This document shows positions 45,729 through 53,801 of a stretch of DNA of 64,000 bases, one piece after another. This DNA is from Microbacterium lushaniae. GTDB lineage: Bacteria > Actinomycetota > Actinomycetes > Actinomycetales > Microbacteriaceae. The stretch's first letter is position 1, and every line of letters begins with the position of its first letter. The position numbers were made by a program, and so were the translations under genes. The DNA lies in NCBI RefSeq assembly GCF_008727775.1, contig NZ_CP044232.1:3534001-3598000 (forward strand). The letters are read 5' to 3'. The notes under the pieces were generated by a model that saw nothing but the letters and a program-made list of their open reading frames with translations, was not told the origin of the DNA and did no database searches.

Positions 45729-46791
45729 CCGGGGTGAGCGGCACGAGGGGTGGACGCTCGGCCGTCGTGGTCAGCTCGAGGCGCCGGCCCTCGCGGGCGG
45801 AGTCCATGAGCGCCGTCATGATCTCCAGCACGTGCAGGGCGATCGCGCCGTCGGCCCTGCGCCCACCGGCGACGAAGTCCAGCAGTCCGATGCCGCGCCC
45901 GGCGCCCTCGTAGCCCGCCCCCACCGCGACCGACGTCCAGTCCTCGTCGCCGGAGGGGCGCAGACGCACCTGCCCGTCGAAGTAGTTCGGATCAGGCAGC
46001 GACAGCGACCCGGTCTCGCCGTGCACCTCGATCGGCGCGGCGTCGGTTCCGGCCGCGTCGAAGCTGAAGGTCACGGTGGAGACCGCCCCGCCCACGTGCT
46101 CGAGCACCCCGGTCACATGCGTGTCGATCTCGACGGGGATCTGCTCCCCGGCCCGCGGGCCCGTGGCGATACGGCGCACCGCCTTCGGCCGCGACGAGGC
46201 TCCGCTCACGCGGGCGACGGGCCCGAGGAGGTGGAACAGCGACGTGAGGTAGTACGGTCCCATGTCCAGCAGCGGTCCGCCGCCGGGGCGGTAGTAGAAG
46301 TCCGGATGCGGATGCCACGCCTCGTGCCCCGGCGACACCCACGTCGCCACCGCGGCGACCGGGCGGCCGATGTCCCCCGCATCCACGACCGCCCGCGCCG
46401 TCTGGATCCCCGCGCCCAGCACGGTGTCGGGTGCGCACCCGACCCATCCGGATGCCGCTCGGGCCATGACACCGCTGGCCTGGGCGAAGGTCGCCGCCAG
46501 CGGCTTCTCGCCGTACACGTTCTTGCCGTGGGCAAGTGCGGCGAGGGCGATCTCGGCGTGGGCGGCGGGGATCGTGAGGTTCAGCACGGTGTCCACGGCC
46601 GGATCGGCGACGAGCTCCTCGACCGGGAGCGCGCGGCATCCGGGGAAGCGCGCCGCGACCTCGGCTGCGCGAGCCGGATCCAGGTCGGCGGTCGCGACGA
46701 TGCGCACCCCCGGGTGGGTTCCGAGCGTCGCCAGGTACTGCGTGGAGATGACCCCGAGGCCGACTATTCCGACGCCGTGCGGCTCGCCCAC
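45706..46791 (-). CDS. Gfo/Idh/MocA-family oxidoreductase
   Basis: 361 residues from a GTG at 46791 (GAGAGGGGG upstream). The NAD(P) Rossmann motif is VGIVGLGVISTQYL, the catalytic motif is YGEKPLAATF (Glu-Lys-Pro), and the C-terminal domain contains GPLLDMGPYYLTSL. Such enzymes oxidise or reduce sugar or inositol derivatives. The start overlaps the ThuA-like gene by 28 bases, so the two are coupled; ThuA and Gfo/Idh proteins act together in trehalose or disaccharide catabolism in rhizobia. Confidence 0.92.
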   Translation of the reverse strand: MGEPHGVGIVGLGVISTQYLATLGTHPGVRIVATADLDPARAAEVAARFPGCRALPVEELVADPAVDTVLNLTIPAAHAEIALAALAHGKNVYGEKPLAATFAQASGVMARAASGWVGCAPDTVLGAGIQTARAVVDAGDIGRPVAAVATWVSPGHEAWHPHPDFYYRPGGGPLLDMGPYYLTSLFHLLGPVARVSGASSRPKAVRRIATGPRAGEQIPVEIDTHVTGVLEHVGGAVSTVTFSFDAAGTDAAPIEVHGETGSLSLPDPNYFDGQVRLRPSGDEDWTSVAVGAGYEGAGRGIGLLDFVAGGRRADGAIALHVLEIMTALMDSAREGRRLELTTTAERPPLVPLTPAAQWRAS

Positions 46792-47471
46792 AGCATCCCC
46801 CTCTCGATGATCGTGCGTACGCTGACGTCGGTGAGCACCGCGGGACTGTGCCCCGGCGTGGCGACGAAGATGCGGCCCGTGCCCCACCGGCGCGTCCACA
46901 CCGCCGGCGAGACGACCGGGCGGTGCCACGGATGGTACGGCTGAACGGGATGCGTCGTGGTGGCCAGCACGTCGTTGAGGTCGTCGGTGAGCACCCAGTA
47001 CTGCTCGGTGTCGAGCGTGAAGTCGCCGATATCGGCCGTGATCTCGTGCTTCCGGCCGAGGTCGGTGAGCTCGACGCGGTAGCGCAGGAAGTTGTCCGAC
47101 TCATCCCCCCGACGTGCATCGGGGCTCTTGGACGGATGCGTGGCGAACTGCCCGCCGATGAGCTGGAGGTAGTCGGAGCTGTCGCGGTACGAATCCGCGA
47201 TGCCGCCGTGCCAGCCCGCCAGTCCCGTCCCCCGCTCGACCGCCGAACGCAGGCCCGCCAGCGCCTCGTCCGAGATCGTCGACATCGTCACGCACTGCAG
47301 GATCAGGTCGGTCTCGTCCATGACCTGCGCATCGGCGTAGACCTCGTTGGACTCCTCGATGCGCACGGTGAAGCCCTCCGTCTCCAGGAAAGGCACGAAC
47401 ATGTCGGTGGCCTCTACGGGGCGGTGTCCCTCCCAGCCTCCTCGGACGATGAGCGCTCGGCGTGCGGACAT
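46764..47471 (-). CDS. ThuA-like domain protein
   Basis: 235 residues with the ThuA/glutamine-amidotransferase-like fold: ALIVRGGWEGHRP, LAGWHGGIADSYRD (the GWHGG motif) and a closing HPWHRPVVSPAVW and FVATPGHSP. The ThuA family is linked to 3-keto-sugar metabolism with a Gfo/Idh partner. The ATG at 47471 follows GAGGA. It is the first gene of the two-gene unit with the oxidoreductase. Confidence 0.9.
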   Translation of the reverse strand: MSARRALIVRGGWEGHRPVEATDMFVPFLETEGFTVRIEESNEVYADAQVMDETDLILQCVTMSTISDEALAGLRSAVERGTGLAGWHGGIADSYRDSSDYLQLIGGQFATHPSKSPDARRGDESDNFLRYRVELTDLGRKHEITADIGDFTLDTEQYWVLTDDLNDVLATTTHPVQPYHPWHRPVVSPAVWTRRWGTGRIFVATPGHSPAVLTDVSVRTIIERGMLWASRTASE

Positions 47472-47692
47472 GGTGGCTTCCTCGACGGGGTGTGGACGAC
47501 CGGATGCCGCGGCGCGTTCGACGGCGGACACCACACGCTATCGCGCCCCACCCCCGCCGGGGCCGGACGGTCCGGACCGCGCTCCCGAGCCCGGGCGCTG
47601 CGCGGGGCCCGGCGCTGCGGGGGCCCGCGCGCCGCGCGTCGCCCCGGGCGGTGCGCGTCGCTCCGCGTGGGCACCACGTTCGCGCCAGTCCG

Positions 47693-47728
47693 GTGCATCC
47701 GCGCCGCTTTCATGTGGCGCGGATGCAC
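47693..47728. repeat. Perfect inverted repeat, 13-bp arms
   Basis: GTGCATCCGCGCC (47693-47705) pairs with GGCGCGGATGCAC (47716-47728) around ten bases. It may terminate the upstream unit on the minus strand, though no T run follows. Confidence 0.75.
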
Positions 47729-47750
47729 GGAAGTGGCGCGGTCGCGGTGC

Positions 47751-47834
47751 GTGCGCCTGCGCCGGCACCGCGTGCGCCTGCGCCGGCACCACGTGCGCGT
47801 GCGCCGGCACCACGTGCGCCTGCGCCGGCACCAC
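47751..47834. repeat. 21-bp tandem repeat, four units
   Basis: GTGCGCCTGCGCCGGCACC plus two bases is repeated four times with one to two changes, just past the stop of the EamA transporter gene. Copy number may vary between strains. Confidence 0.85.
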
Positions 47835-47862
47835 GTTCGCGGCAGTCCGGCGCTCCGCGCGG

Positions 47863-48777
47863 TCAGCCGATCGGTTCGGTCAGCGCCTCGCCCTCCGGCG
47901 GCGCATCCCGGCGAGCGCCGCGGGCGCCCGCACGCACCGCGCCGATGCTCGCGGCGATCACCAGCGCGATCCCGGCGATCTCCAGGAGCGACAGGTGCTG
48001 GCCGAGGAGGAAGAACCCCGCGATGGAGGCGGTCGCGGGTCCGAGGCTCATGAGGATCGCGAAGGCGGCTGCCGGAAGCCGGCGCAGCGCCATCAGTTCC
48101 AGGGCGTAGGGGATGGTCGAGGACAGCACCGCCACGGCTGCGGCCAGGGCGAGGAGGTCCACGCGCAGGAGGGCCGTCCCGGCATCGGCGATCCCGAGGG
48201 GCAGCGACAGCACGGCACCGACCACCATGGCCAGCGCCAGGCCGTCCAGCCTCGGGAACTCGCGGCCGACGCGGGCCGAGCACAGGATGTAGAACGCCCA
48301 GGCAGCGGCGGCGCCGAGGGCATACAGGACGCCGAGGAGGTCGAGGCGGTCCCATCCGCCCCCGCCGAGCGCGACCACACCGAGCAGGGCGAGCGCTGCC
48401 CACACCAGCGCCGATGCCCGGCGGCTGGCGATGATCGACAGCGTGAGCGGTCCGAGCACCTCGATCGTGACGGTCACACCCAGTGGCAGCCGTTCCAGCG
48501 CGAGGTAGAACAGGCCGTTCATGAGCACCAGGACCACGCCGAAGAGCACCACCGCGCGCCATCCCTCACGGGAGTGCCCACGCAGCCGCGGCCGGGCGAT
48601 CGCGAGGAGGATGACCGACGAGAACACCAGGCGCAGCATGACCATGCCCAGCGGACCGAGCTGCGGGAACAGCATGACCGCGAGCGACGCGCCGACCTCC
48701 TGGCAGGCCAGGCCCACCACGACGAAGAGCACCGCGACGCTCGAGCCGCGACTGCCCGCTCCGCTCGGGGCGGTCAC
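47863..48777 (-). CDS. EamA/DMT-family transporter (RhtA-like)
   Basis: 304 residues with ten hydrophobic segments in two EamA repeats; the second contains LSSTIPYALELMALRRLPA, typical of RhtA-type amino-acid and metabolite exporters. It would export small metabolites across the membrane. The GTG start overlaps the stop of the upstream lipoprotein gene (GTGA). Substrate unknown. Confidence 0.88.
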   Translation of the reverse strand: MTAPSGAGSRGSSVAVLFVVVGLACQEVGASLAVMLFPQLGPLGMVMLRLVFSSVILLAIARPRLRGHSREGWRAVVLFGVVLVLMNGLFYLALERLPLGVTVTIEVLGPLTLSIIASRRASALVWAALALLGVVALGGGGWDRLDLLGVLYALGAAAAWAFYILCSARVGREFPRLDGLALAMVVGAVLSLPLGIADAGTALLRVDLLALAAAVAVLSSTIPYALELMALRRLPAAAFAILMSLGPATASIAGFFLLGQHLSLLEIAGIALVIAASIGAVRAGARGARRDAPPEGEALTEPIG

Positions 48778-50048
48778 TCGGCCGGAGGCTGGCAGATGGC
48801 GTTCGCGAGGATCGCGTCGTGCTGTTCCTGCGCCGTCCACGGCAACCCGGCCTCGGGGACCGTCTCACCCTCCATGGCCGGCGCCTTCGACGCGATCGCG
48901 GCGAGCTCCCACGCCAGCCATACCCCGATGGAGGGGTTCGCTCCGGAGTTGTTGAGTACGACGGCGACGGTCATCCCCGTGCGGGGGTCGGCGAAGGCGG
49001 CGGTGAGATAGCCGGGGATCGCACCGTACTGGCCGATGAGCGCACCGGCCTGGTAGGCGCCTCCGGCCGCGGTGAACCATGTGGGCTGATCCGGGGCGAC
49101 GGGAAGCGGGGCCTCGAACCGGTCGGATGCGTCGGGCGTGAGCGCGCCGGTCGCCAGCGCCTGCGCGTACCGGCCGAGGTCGGTGATGTCGGTGACCGCC
49201 CCGGAGTCGGCGCCGCCGATGCTCGCCGACATCTTGGTGACCTCGGGCGGCTCCGTGCAGTTCCACGCACCCTCGGCGTCGGGGGTGGACCAGTATCCCG
49301 GCAGGACCGGACCGTCCGACGGCGGTGCGGCCGTACGGGCCGGCAGCCCGGTGACGGCGAGGTCGAGCGGTTCGGCGATGCGCTCCCGGAGCAGCTCGCG
49401 CATGCTCGTGCCCGTGGCCCGCTCGAGAGCCGACCCGAGCAGCAGATACCCGGAGTCGGAGTCGCGGTACGCGGTGCCCGGTTCGATGCGGTCCTGCCCG
49501 AGTCCGTACCCGGCCAGTTCGCGGGGATCCCACTGCCGCTCGAGGTTGGAGAAGAACTGCGACTGCAGCTGCGGTGTGTAGGCTCCGATCCCGCCGGTGC
49601 CGTCGCACAGCTGCCGCAGGGTGACGTTCTCCAGATCGGGGAACCCGTTGACGTACTCGGTGACGCTGTCATCGAGCTCGATGGTGCCCTCCGCGGCGAC
49701 CTGGAACATCACGTCGCACGTCATGGCGCGCGTGACGTCGGCCGCGCGGAACGCCATGTCGGTGTCGACGGCGCCTCCGCCGCCGGGGCGCTGCGTGCCC
49801 AGGCCCGCGACCCAGCTTCCGCTCCACGGAGCCCAGACCCCGACGATCGCACCGGAAGAGCCGGTGGCGGTCATGGCGCTGGTGACGGCTGCTTCCAGCT
49901 GCTGCGCCGTCTCGTCCGGCAGCGCACCTTCGACCTGCGGCGGGAGGTCGATCTCGACCGAGTCCCGTCCGGAGCATCCGCTCAACAGCGCAACCAGGGT
50001 GACCAGGCCCGCAGCGACGGCGACGCCGCGACTGCGAAGAGACCGCAT
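48774..50048 (-). CDS. Beta-lactamase-fold lipoprotein lacking catalytic residues
   Basis: 424 residues. A signal and lipobox (VTLVALLSGC, Cys25) anchor it to the membrane. The fold is that of class C beta-lactamase/D-Ala-D-Ala carboxypeptidase relatives, but the nucleophile motif S-x-x-K, expected after MAFRAA, reads DVTR (Asp104, Arg107). The second motif is Y-x-D (Tyr194, Asp196) and the H-x-G box reads GQYG. The serine and lysine are therefore gone, and it is probably a non-enzymatic binder of peptidoglycan-like ligands. I start at ATG 50048 with GGGGGTGAGG upstream. It overlaps the EamA gene. Confidence 0.8.
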   Translation of the reverse strand: MRSLRSRGVAVAAGLVTLVALLSGCSGRDSVEIDLPPQVEGALPDETAQQLEAAVTSAMTATGSSGAIVGVWAPWSGSWVAGLGTQRPGGGGAVDTDMAFRAADVTRAMTCDVMFQVAAEGTIELDDSVTEYVNGFPDLENVTLRQLCDGTGGIGAYTPQLQSQFFSNLERQWDPRELAGYGLGQDRIEPGTAYRDSDSGYLLLGSALERATGTSMRELLRERIAEPLDLAVTGLPARTAAPPSDGPVLPGYWSTPDAEGAWNCTEPPEVTKMSASIGGADSGAVTDITDLGRYAQALATGALTPDASDRFEAPLPVAPDQPTWFTAAGGAYQAGALIGQYGAIPGYLTAAFADPRTGMTVAVVLNNSGANPSIGVWLAWELAAIASKAPAMEGETVPEAGLPWTAQEQHDAILANAICQPPAE

Positions 50049-50182
50049 CCTCACCCCCGGTGGAATCGAGCCGGCGCCGGATGACGCGCATATGCATTGA
50101 AACACACCCCCACGCCCGCTCCGCCGGGTTTGACTGCAGGCCCGGTCACGTCTACATCACAACTGTCCTTAAGGTGGTGCGC

Positions 50183-50491
50183 ATGCCCCACGCCTTCGAC
50201 GCCGCCGCCCTGTCGGGAGTGACCGGCCATATGAACGACGACCACCCCGACGACAATGTGCTGATCGCCCGCGCGTTCGGTCCGGCGGATGCGGCGGCCG
50301 CCGTGATGACCGGCTTCGACGGCGACGGGGGCGACTGGGCGGTGACCGGCGCGGACGGCACCGTCGCGCCGCTGCGCGTGGCGTGGCCGGGCGGCCCCAT
50401 CACCGAGCGCCGCGAGGTGCGCCGGGAGATCGTCGCCCTGTACGACGAGGCGTGCCGCCGCCTGGGCGTCGAGCCTCGTCCGCACGACTGA
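50183..50491 (+). CDS. DUF2470-domain protein
   Basis: 102 residues. The motif HMNDDHPDDN near residue 16 and the C-terminal REVRREIVALYDEACRRLGV are typical of DUF2470, a domain also found at the end of HugZ-type heme proteins. It lies 53 bp before the heme oxygenase gene, so a link to heme or iron use is likely. AAGGTGG stands just before the ATG. Confidence 0.85.
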   Translation: MPHAFDAAALSGVTGHMNDDHPDDNVLIARAFGPADAAAAVMTGFDGDGGDWAVTGADGTVAPLRVAWPGGPITERREVRREIVALYDEACRRLGVEPRPHD

Positions 50492-50505
50492 CCTGCGGCG
50501 TCCCG

Positions 50506-50525
50506 GGGTTAGGCTGCCCTAACCC
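50506..50525. promoter_or_regulatory. DtxR/IdeR iron box
   Basis: GGGTTAGG-CTGC-CCTAACCC is a perfect dyad and matches the TTAGG...CCTAA half-sites of DtxR/IdeR operators. It lies six bases before the -10 of the heme oxygenase gene, so Fe(II)-loaded repressor would block transcription when iron is ample. Confidence 0.8.
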
Positions 50526-50531
50526 GTCCCC

Positions 50532-50537
50532 TATGAT
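50532..50537 (+). promoter_or_regulatory. -10 box of the heme oxygenase gene
   Basis: TATGAT ends seven bases before the ATG at 50545, so the message should begin at or next to its start codon (leaderless). Confidence 0.65.
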
Positions 50538-50544
50538 GACGGCT

Positions 50545-51192
50545 ATGAGTGACGTCATCCCCTTCTCGACCGCGCTACGCGAGCGCTCGAGCGCCGCCCA
50601 CTCCTCCAGCGAGCACTCCGGGTTCATGTCCGACCTCATGACGGGCGAGGGCACCCGAGAGGACTACGTCGCGCTGGTCGCGCAGCACTGGTTCATCTAC
50701 GACGCCCTCGAACAGGCCGCCGACCGCATGCGCAACGACCCCGTGGCTTCGGTGTTCATCTCCGACAAGCTCACTCGGCTGCCCGCCCTGGAGGCAGACC
50801 TCGAGTTCCTCGTCGGAGCGCAGTGGCGCGAGAGCATCCAGCCCCTGCCGACGACGCAGCGCTACGTCGACCGCATCCGCAGGGTCGGCACGACGTGGGC
50901 GGGCGGATTCGTCGCCCATCACTACACGCGATACCTCGGCGACCTCTCCGGCGGGCTCTTCATCGGCCGGTTGATGCAACGCCGCTTCGGGTTCGAGACG
51001 AACGGCATCGGCTTCTACCTCTTCGACGACATCGCCGATCCGAAAGCATTCAAGGACGTCTACCGCGCGCAGCTCGATGCCGCCCCCTGGGATGCGGCGG
51101 AGCAGGAGCGCGTGGTGGACGAGGTGCTCGTGGCCTACCGCCTCAACACCGAGCTGTTCGAAGACCTCGCGCGCGCCAAGTCCGCCGCCTGA
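50545..51192 (+). CDS. hmuO: Heme oxygenase (biliverdin-producing)
   Basis: 215 residues. The proximal heme ligand region is RSSAAHSSSEHSGF (His near residue 20), and the distal helix contains HHYTRYLGDLSGG, the heme oxygenase signature. It opens heme to biliverdin, CO and iron in the cytoplasm and so frees iron from scavenged heme, as HmuO does in Corynebacterium. The iron box in front supports induction on iron limitation. Confidence 0.95.
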   Translation: MSDVIPFSTALRERSSAAHSSSEHSGFMSDLMTGEGTREDYVALVAQHWFIYDALEQAADRMRNDPVASVFISDKLTRLPALEADLEFLVGAQWRESIQPLPTTQRYVDRIRRVGTTWAGGFVAHHYTRYLGDLSGGLFIGRLMQRRFGFETNGIGFYLFDDIADPKAFKDVYRAQLDAAPWDAAEQERVVDEVLVAYRLNTELFEDLARAKSAA

Positions 51193-51215
51193 CCCGCTCT
51201 CCCCCGCCGGGCGGC

Positions 51216-51297
51216 GCACAACGGCGGGGATGTCCCGCGACACCCCGCGCGCGCAGCATCCCGCTCGGCGTGTCGCGCACGATCCCCGCCGTTGTGC
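51216..51297. repeat. Long inverted repeat between convergent genes
   Basis: The 28-base arms (51216-51243 and 51270-51297) begin with 16 perfectly paired bases (GCACAACGGCGGGGAT), then a short mismatch, then CGCGACAC paired again, around 26 bases. It may be a two-way terminator or a REP-like element. Confidence 0.75.
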
Positions 51298-51353
51298 ACG
51301 CGCGGGGCGGGGCAGGGGCGACGCGGGTCGGGCGGGGAGGCGGGCGGGGCGCG

Positions 51354-52712
51354 TCAGGAGCGGGCGCGCAGGGCTGTGCTCATGAAGCGCTGCACGTCGG
51401 GGTCGACGCGGATGTCGCTCGGGCGGAGCGGGCGGGACAGGTACAGCCCGTCCAGCGAGGTCAGGCGGCTGAGGGCGACGTAGGTCTGGCCGGGGGCGAA
51501 CGCACCGGAGCCCAGGTCGATCACGGCGCGGTCGTACGTCTTCCCCTGCGACTTGTGGATCGTGACGGCCCACGCCAGGCGCAGGGGGAACTGCGTGAAC
51601 TCCGCAACGACATCGCGGGAGAGCGTGCGCGTGCCCGGGTGGTAGTTGTAGCGGAACCTCTCCCACACGGCCGGCTCGACATCGTGCTCGGTGCCGTCGA
51701 CCTCGACGCGCACCGTGTCGCCGGCGATCCGCGTGACGGTGCCGATCGTCCCGTTGACCCACCGGGGCGGCTCCCCGAACGACGACACGTCGTTGCGCAG
51801 GAACATCACCTGCGCCCCGACCTTGAGCCGGAGCTCGACGTCGGCGGGGTAGTTGGCCTCGCCGCGGCCGAAGTCGCCGCTGATCTCAGCGTTGGCCGTC
51901 TGCATCCGCCCGACCAGTTCGTCCAGGTGGCGGCGGTTGATGGTGTTGACGATGTCGTTGCGCGTGGCCAGCGTGATGATGGGATGCTCGCCGTCGGCCG
52001 GGTCGGGCGGTGTGCGCGCGCCGGCGCCGTTGAGGATCCCGGCCATCTCGGCGGTGACGCGGCCGTAGCGCACGGCATTCAGCAGCGCCTTGAAGGCGGG
52101 GTCGGACTGCCGGTGGATCTCCGTCAGCTCGCGCACGTTCAGGTCGGCGCCGTGGCGGCCGAGATCGAGGATGCCGTCGTCACCGCCCTCACCGGCCCAC
52201 ACCTTGGCGTCGAAGAACCAGAACGAGCGGTAGTGGTCGCGGATGTAACGCATCTCATCTCCGCGGGGCGGCACCGGGGCCAGCTGATACGGGTCGCCGA
52301 ACATCACGATCTGCACCCCGCCGAACGGCTCGGCGCGGCGTCCGCGCGCCTGTCGCAGCGACCGGTCGATGCCGTCCATGAGGTCGGCGTTGACCATCGA
52401 GACCTCGTCGAGGACGAGCGTGTCGATCGCGTTGAGCAGCTTGCGCGTGGCATCCGATTGCTCGATCTCGCCGTTGGCGATCAGCCCGATCGGCAGGCGG
52501 AAGAGCGAATGGATCGTCTGGCCCTCGACGTTCAGTGCGGCCACCCCGGTGGGGGCGCACACCGCGATCTGCTTGCTGGTGTTCCATGCGAGGTGCTGCA
52601 GCAGCGTCGACTTGCCCGTTCCGGCCCGCCCGGTGACGAACACGTGCTCGCGCGTGTCTTCGATGAGCCGGAACAGCGCCTCCTGTTCGGCGGAGAGGGA
52701 CGGCGTGCTCAC
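51354..52712 (-). CDS. Pif1/RecD-like helicase
   Basis: 452 residues of SF1B helicase: Walker A GRAGTGKST, motif Ia CAPTGVAALNV, Walker B LVLDEVSMV, FGDPYQLAPV, and the C-terminal AVTIHKSQGKTYDRAVIDLG and YVALSRLTSLDGLYL. It unwinds DNA 5' to 3' in relatives. The gene is convergent with hmuO and divergent from the flavoprotein. Such stand-alone helicases are common in Microbacteriaceae; the exact repair role is unknown. Confidence 0.92.
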   Translation of the reverse strand: MSTPSLSAEQEALFRLIEDTREHVFVTGRAGTGKSTLLQHLAWNTSKQIAVCAPTGVAALNVEGQTIHSLFRLPIGLIANGEIEQSDATRKLLNAIDTLVLDEVSMVNADLMDGIDRSLRQARGRRAEPFGGVQIVMFGDPYQLAPVPPRGDEMRYIRDHYRSFWFFDAKVWAGEGGDDGILDLGRHGADLNVRELTEIHRQSDPAFKALLNAVRYGRVTAEMAGILNGAGARTPPDPADGEHPIITLATRNDIVNTINRRHLDELVGRMQTANAEISGDFGRGEANYPADVELRLKVGAQVMFLRNDVSSFGEPPRWVNGTIGTVTRIAGDTVRVEVDGTEHDVEPAVWERFRYNYHPGTRTLSRDVVAEFTQFPLRLAWAVTIHKSQGKTYDRAVIDLGSGAFAPGQTYVALSRLTSLDGLYLSRPLRPSDIRVDPDVQRFMSTALRARS

Positions 52713-52900
52713 CGCATCATGCTAGTTCGCGTTCGCCGCCCCGTTCCGCGGCCGGACAGGGATGTGGCGGGCACGGCGCCGTGCACAGGAGCAGCAGTGC
52801 CCGGTGTCGACCACGCCGCGGTACCGGAGAGCACGCCGTCCACGGCGGGGAATAGCCGATCTCCCGACCTCGTTCCAAGCCGCAAGAGCAGAGGAGAGAC

Positions 52901-53758
52901 ATGTACGACACGGTCATCATCGGCGGCGGCCCCGCGGGACTTCAGGCCGCGCTCACCCTCGGGCGCGTGCACCGCACCGCCGTGCTGTTCGACTCCGGCG
53001 AGTACCGCAACGACGCCACGGCGTACGCGCACAACGTCCTCACCCTGGACGGGGTGGCACCGGGCGAGCTGCGCCGACGCGGCCGGGAGGAGCTCGCCGC
53101 GTACGACTCCATCGAGGTGCGGGGCGACGCCGTCACGTCCGTGCGGCGGGAGGGGGACGGGTTCGCCGTGACCCTCGCATCCGGCAGTACGGTCACGGCG
53201 CGCACGGTGATCCTGGCGACGGGTCTCGCCGACACCCTCCCCGACATCCCCGGACTCGCCGCGCAGTGGGGGGATCGCGTCGCCCACTGCGCGTTCTGCC
53301 ACGGGCACGAATTCGCCGGCCGCCCGGTCGCGGTCATGGACGCGCCCTCGCCCGCCACGATGACGGCCGCCAAGCTCCGTCCGATCGCCTCCGAGGTCCG
53401 CATCCTCGCGCCCGGCGAGCTCGCCCGCGTCGAGGAGACTCCCGACGGTCTGCGCCTGCACCTCGCCGATGGGACCGACCTGGAGGTCGCCGGGCTGTTC
53501 GCGGCACCGCGCACCGCGCAGCGCGCACCGTTCGCCGCCGAACTGGGACTCGCCCTGAGCGAGTTCGGGGTCGTCGCCACCGAGGGGCTCGGCCGCACCA
53601 GCATGGACGGGGTGTGGGCCGTGGGCGACATGGCCCAGAGCTCCGCGTGGCCGGCTCCGCTGACCTCGATCGTCCTGTCGATGTCGACCGGGCAGCTCGC
53701 GGCGTTCGACATCGTGCAGGGCCTCGCGGTCGCCGAGCTCAGTCGTGACGCCGGGTGA
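52901..53758 (+). CDS. Thioredoxin-reductase-like flavoprotein
   Basis: 285 residues. The FAD motif GGGPAGLQAAL is at the start, a redox pair CAFC at Cys130-Cys133, and the closing FAD motif MDGVWAVGDMAQ. The NADPH-binding GxGxxA motif, expected after FAGRPVAV, reads MDAPSPATMTA, so NADPH binding may be lost or altered, and the protein is shorter than TrxB (about 310). AGAGGAG stands before the ATG. It may be a ferredoxin- or thiol-dependent oxidoreductase rather than a true TrxB. Confidence 0.82.
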   Translation: MYDTVIIGGGPAGLQAALTLGRVHRTAVLFDSGEYRNDATAYAHNVLTLDGVAPGELRRRGREELAAYDSIEVRGDAVTSVRREGDGFAVTLASGSTVTARTVILATGLADTLPDIPGLAAQWGDRVAHCAFCHGHEFAGRPVAVMDAPSPATMTAAKLRPIASEVRILAPGELARVEETPDGLRLHLADGTDLEVAGLFAAPRTAQRAPFAAELGLALSEFGVVATEGLGRTSMDGVWAVGDMAQSSAWPAPLTSIVLSMSTGQLAAFDIVQGLAVAELSRDAG

Positions 53759-53801
53759 GCCGACCAGCGGTTTCGGAGGCGCTCTTTCCTAGACTGTGAC
53801 G

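Larger units (their letters stand above)
47472..47862. other. GC-rich repeat-bearing spacer
   Basis: The spacer between two minus-strand units carries a perfect 13-bp hairpin (47693-47728) and a four-unit 21-bp tandem repeat (47751-47834). GGCACCACGTTCGCG occurs on both sides (near 47670 and 47826). I see no credible gene; frames here encode artefactual Arg/His or Ala/Val heptads. Confidence 0.65.

Noticed and set aside
47751..47834. CRISPR-like repeats near the EamA gene
   Set aside because: The 21-bp units are directly adjacent with no unique spacers.
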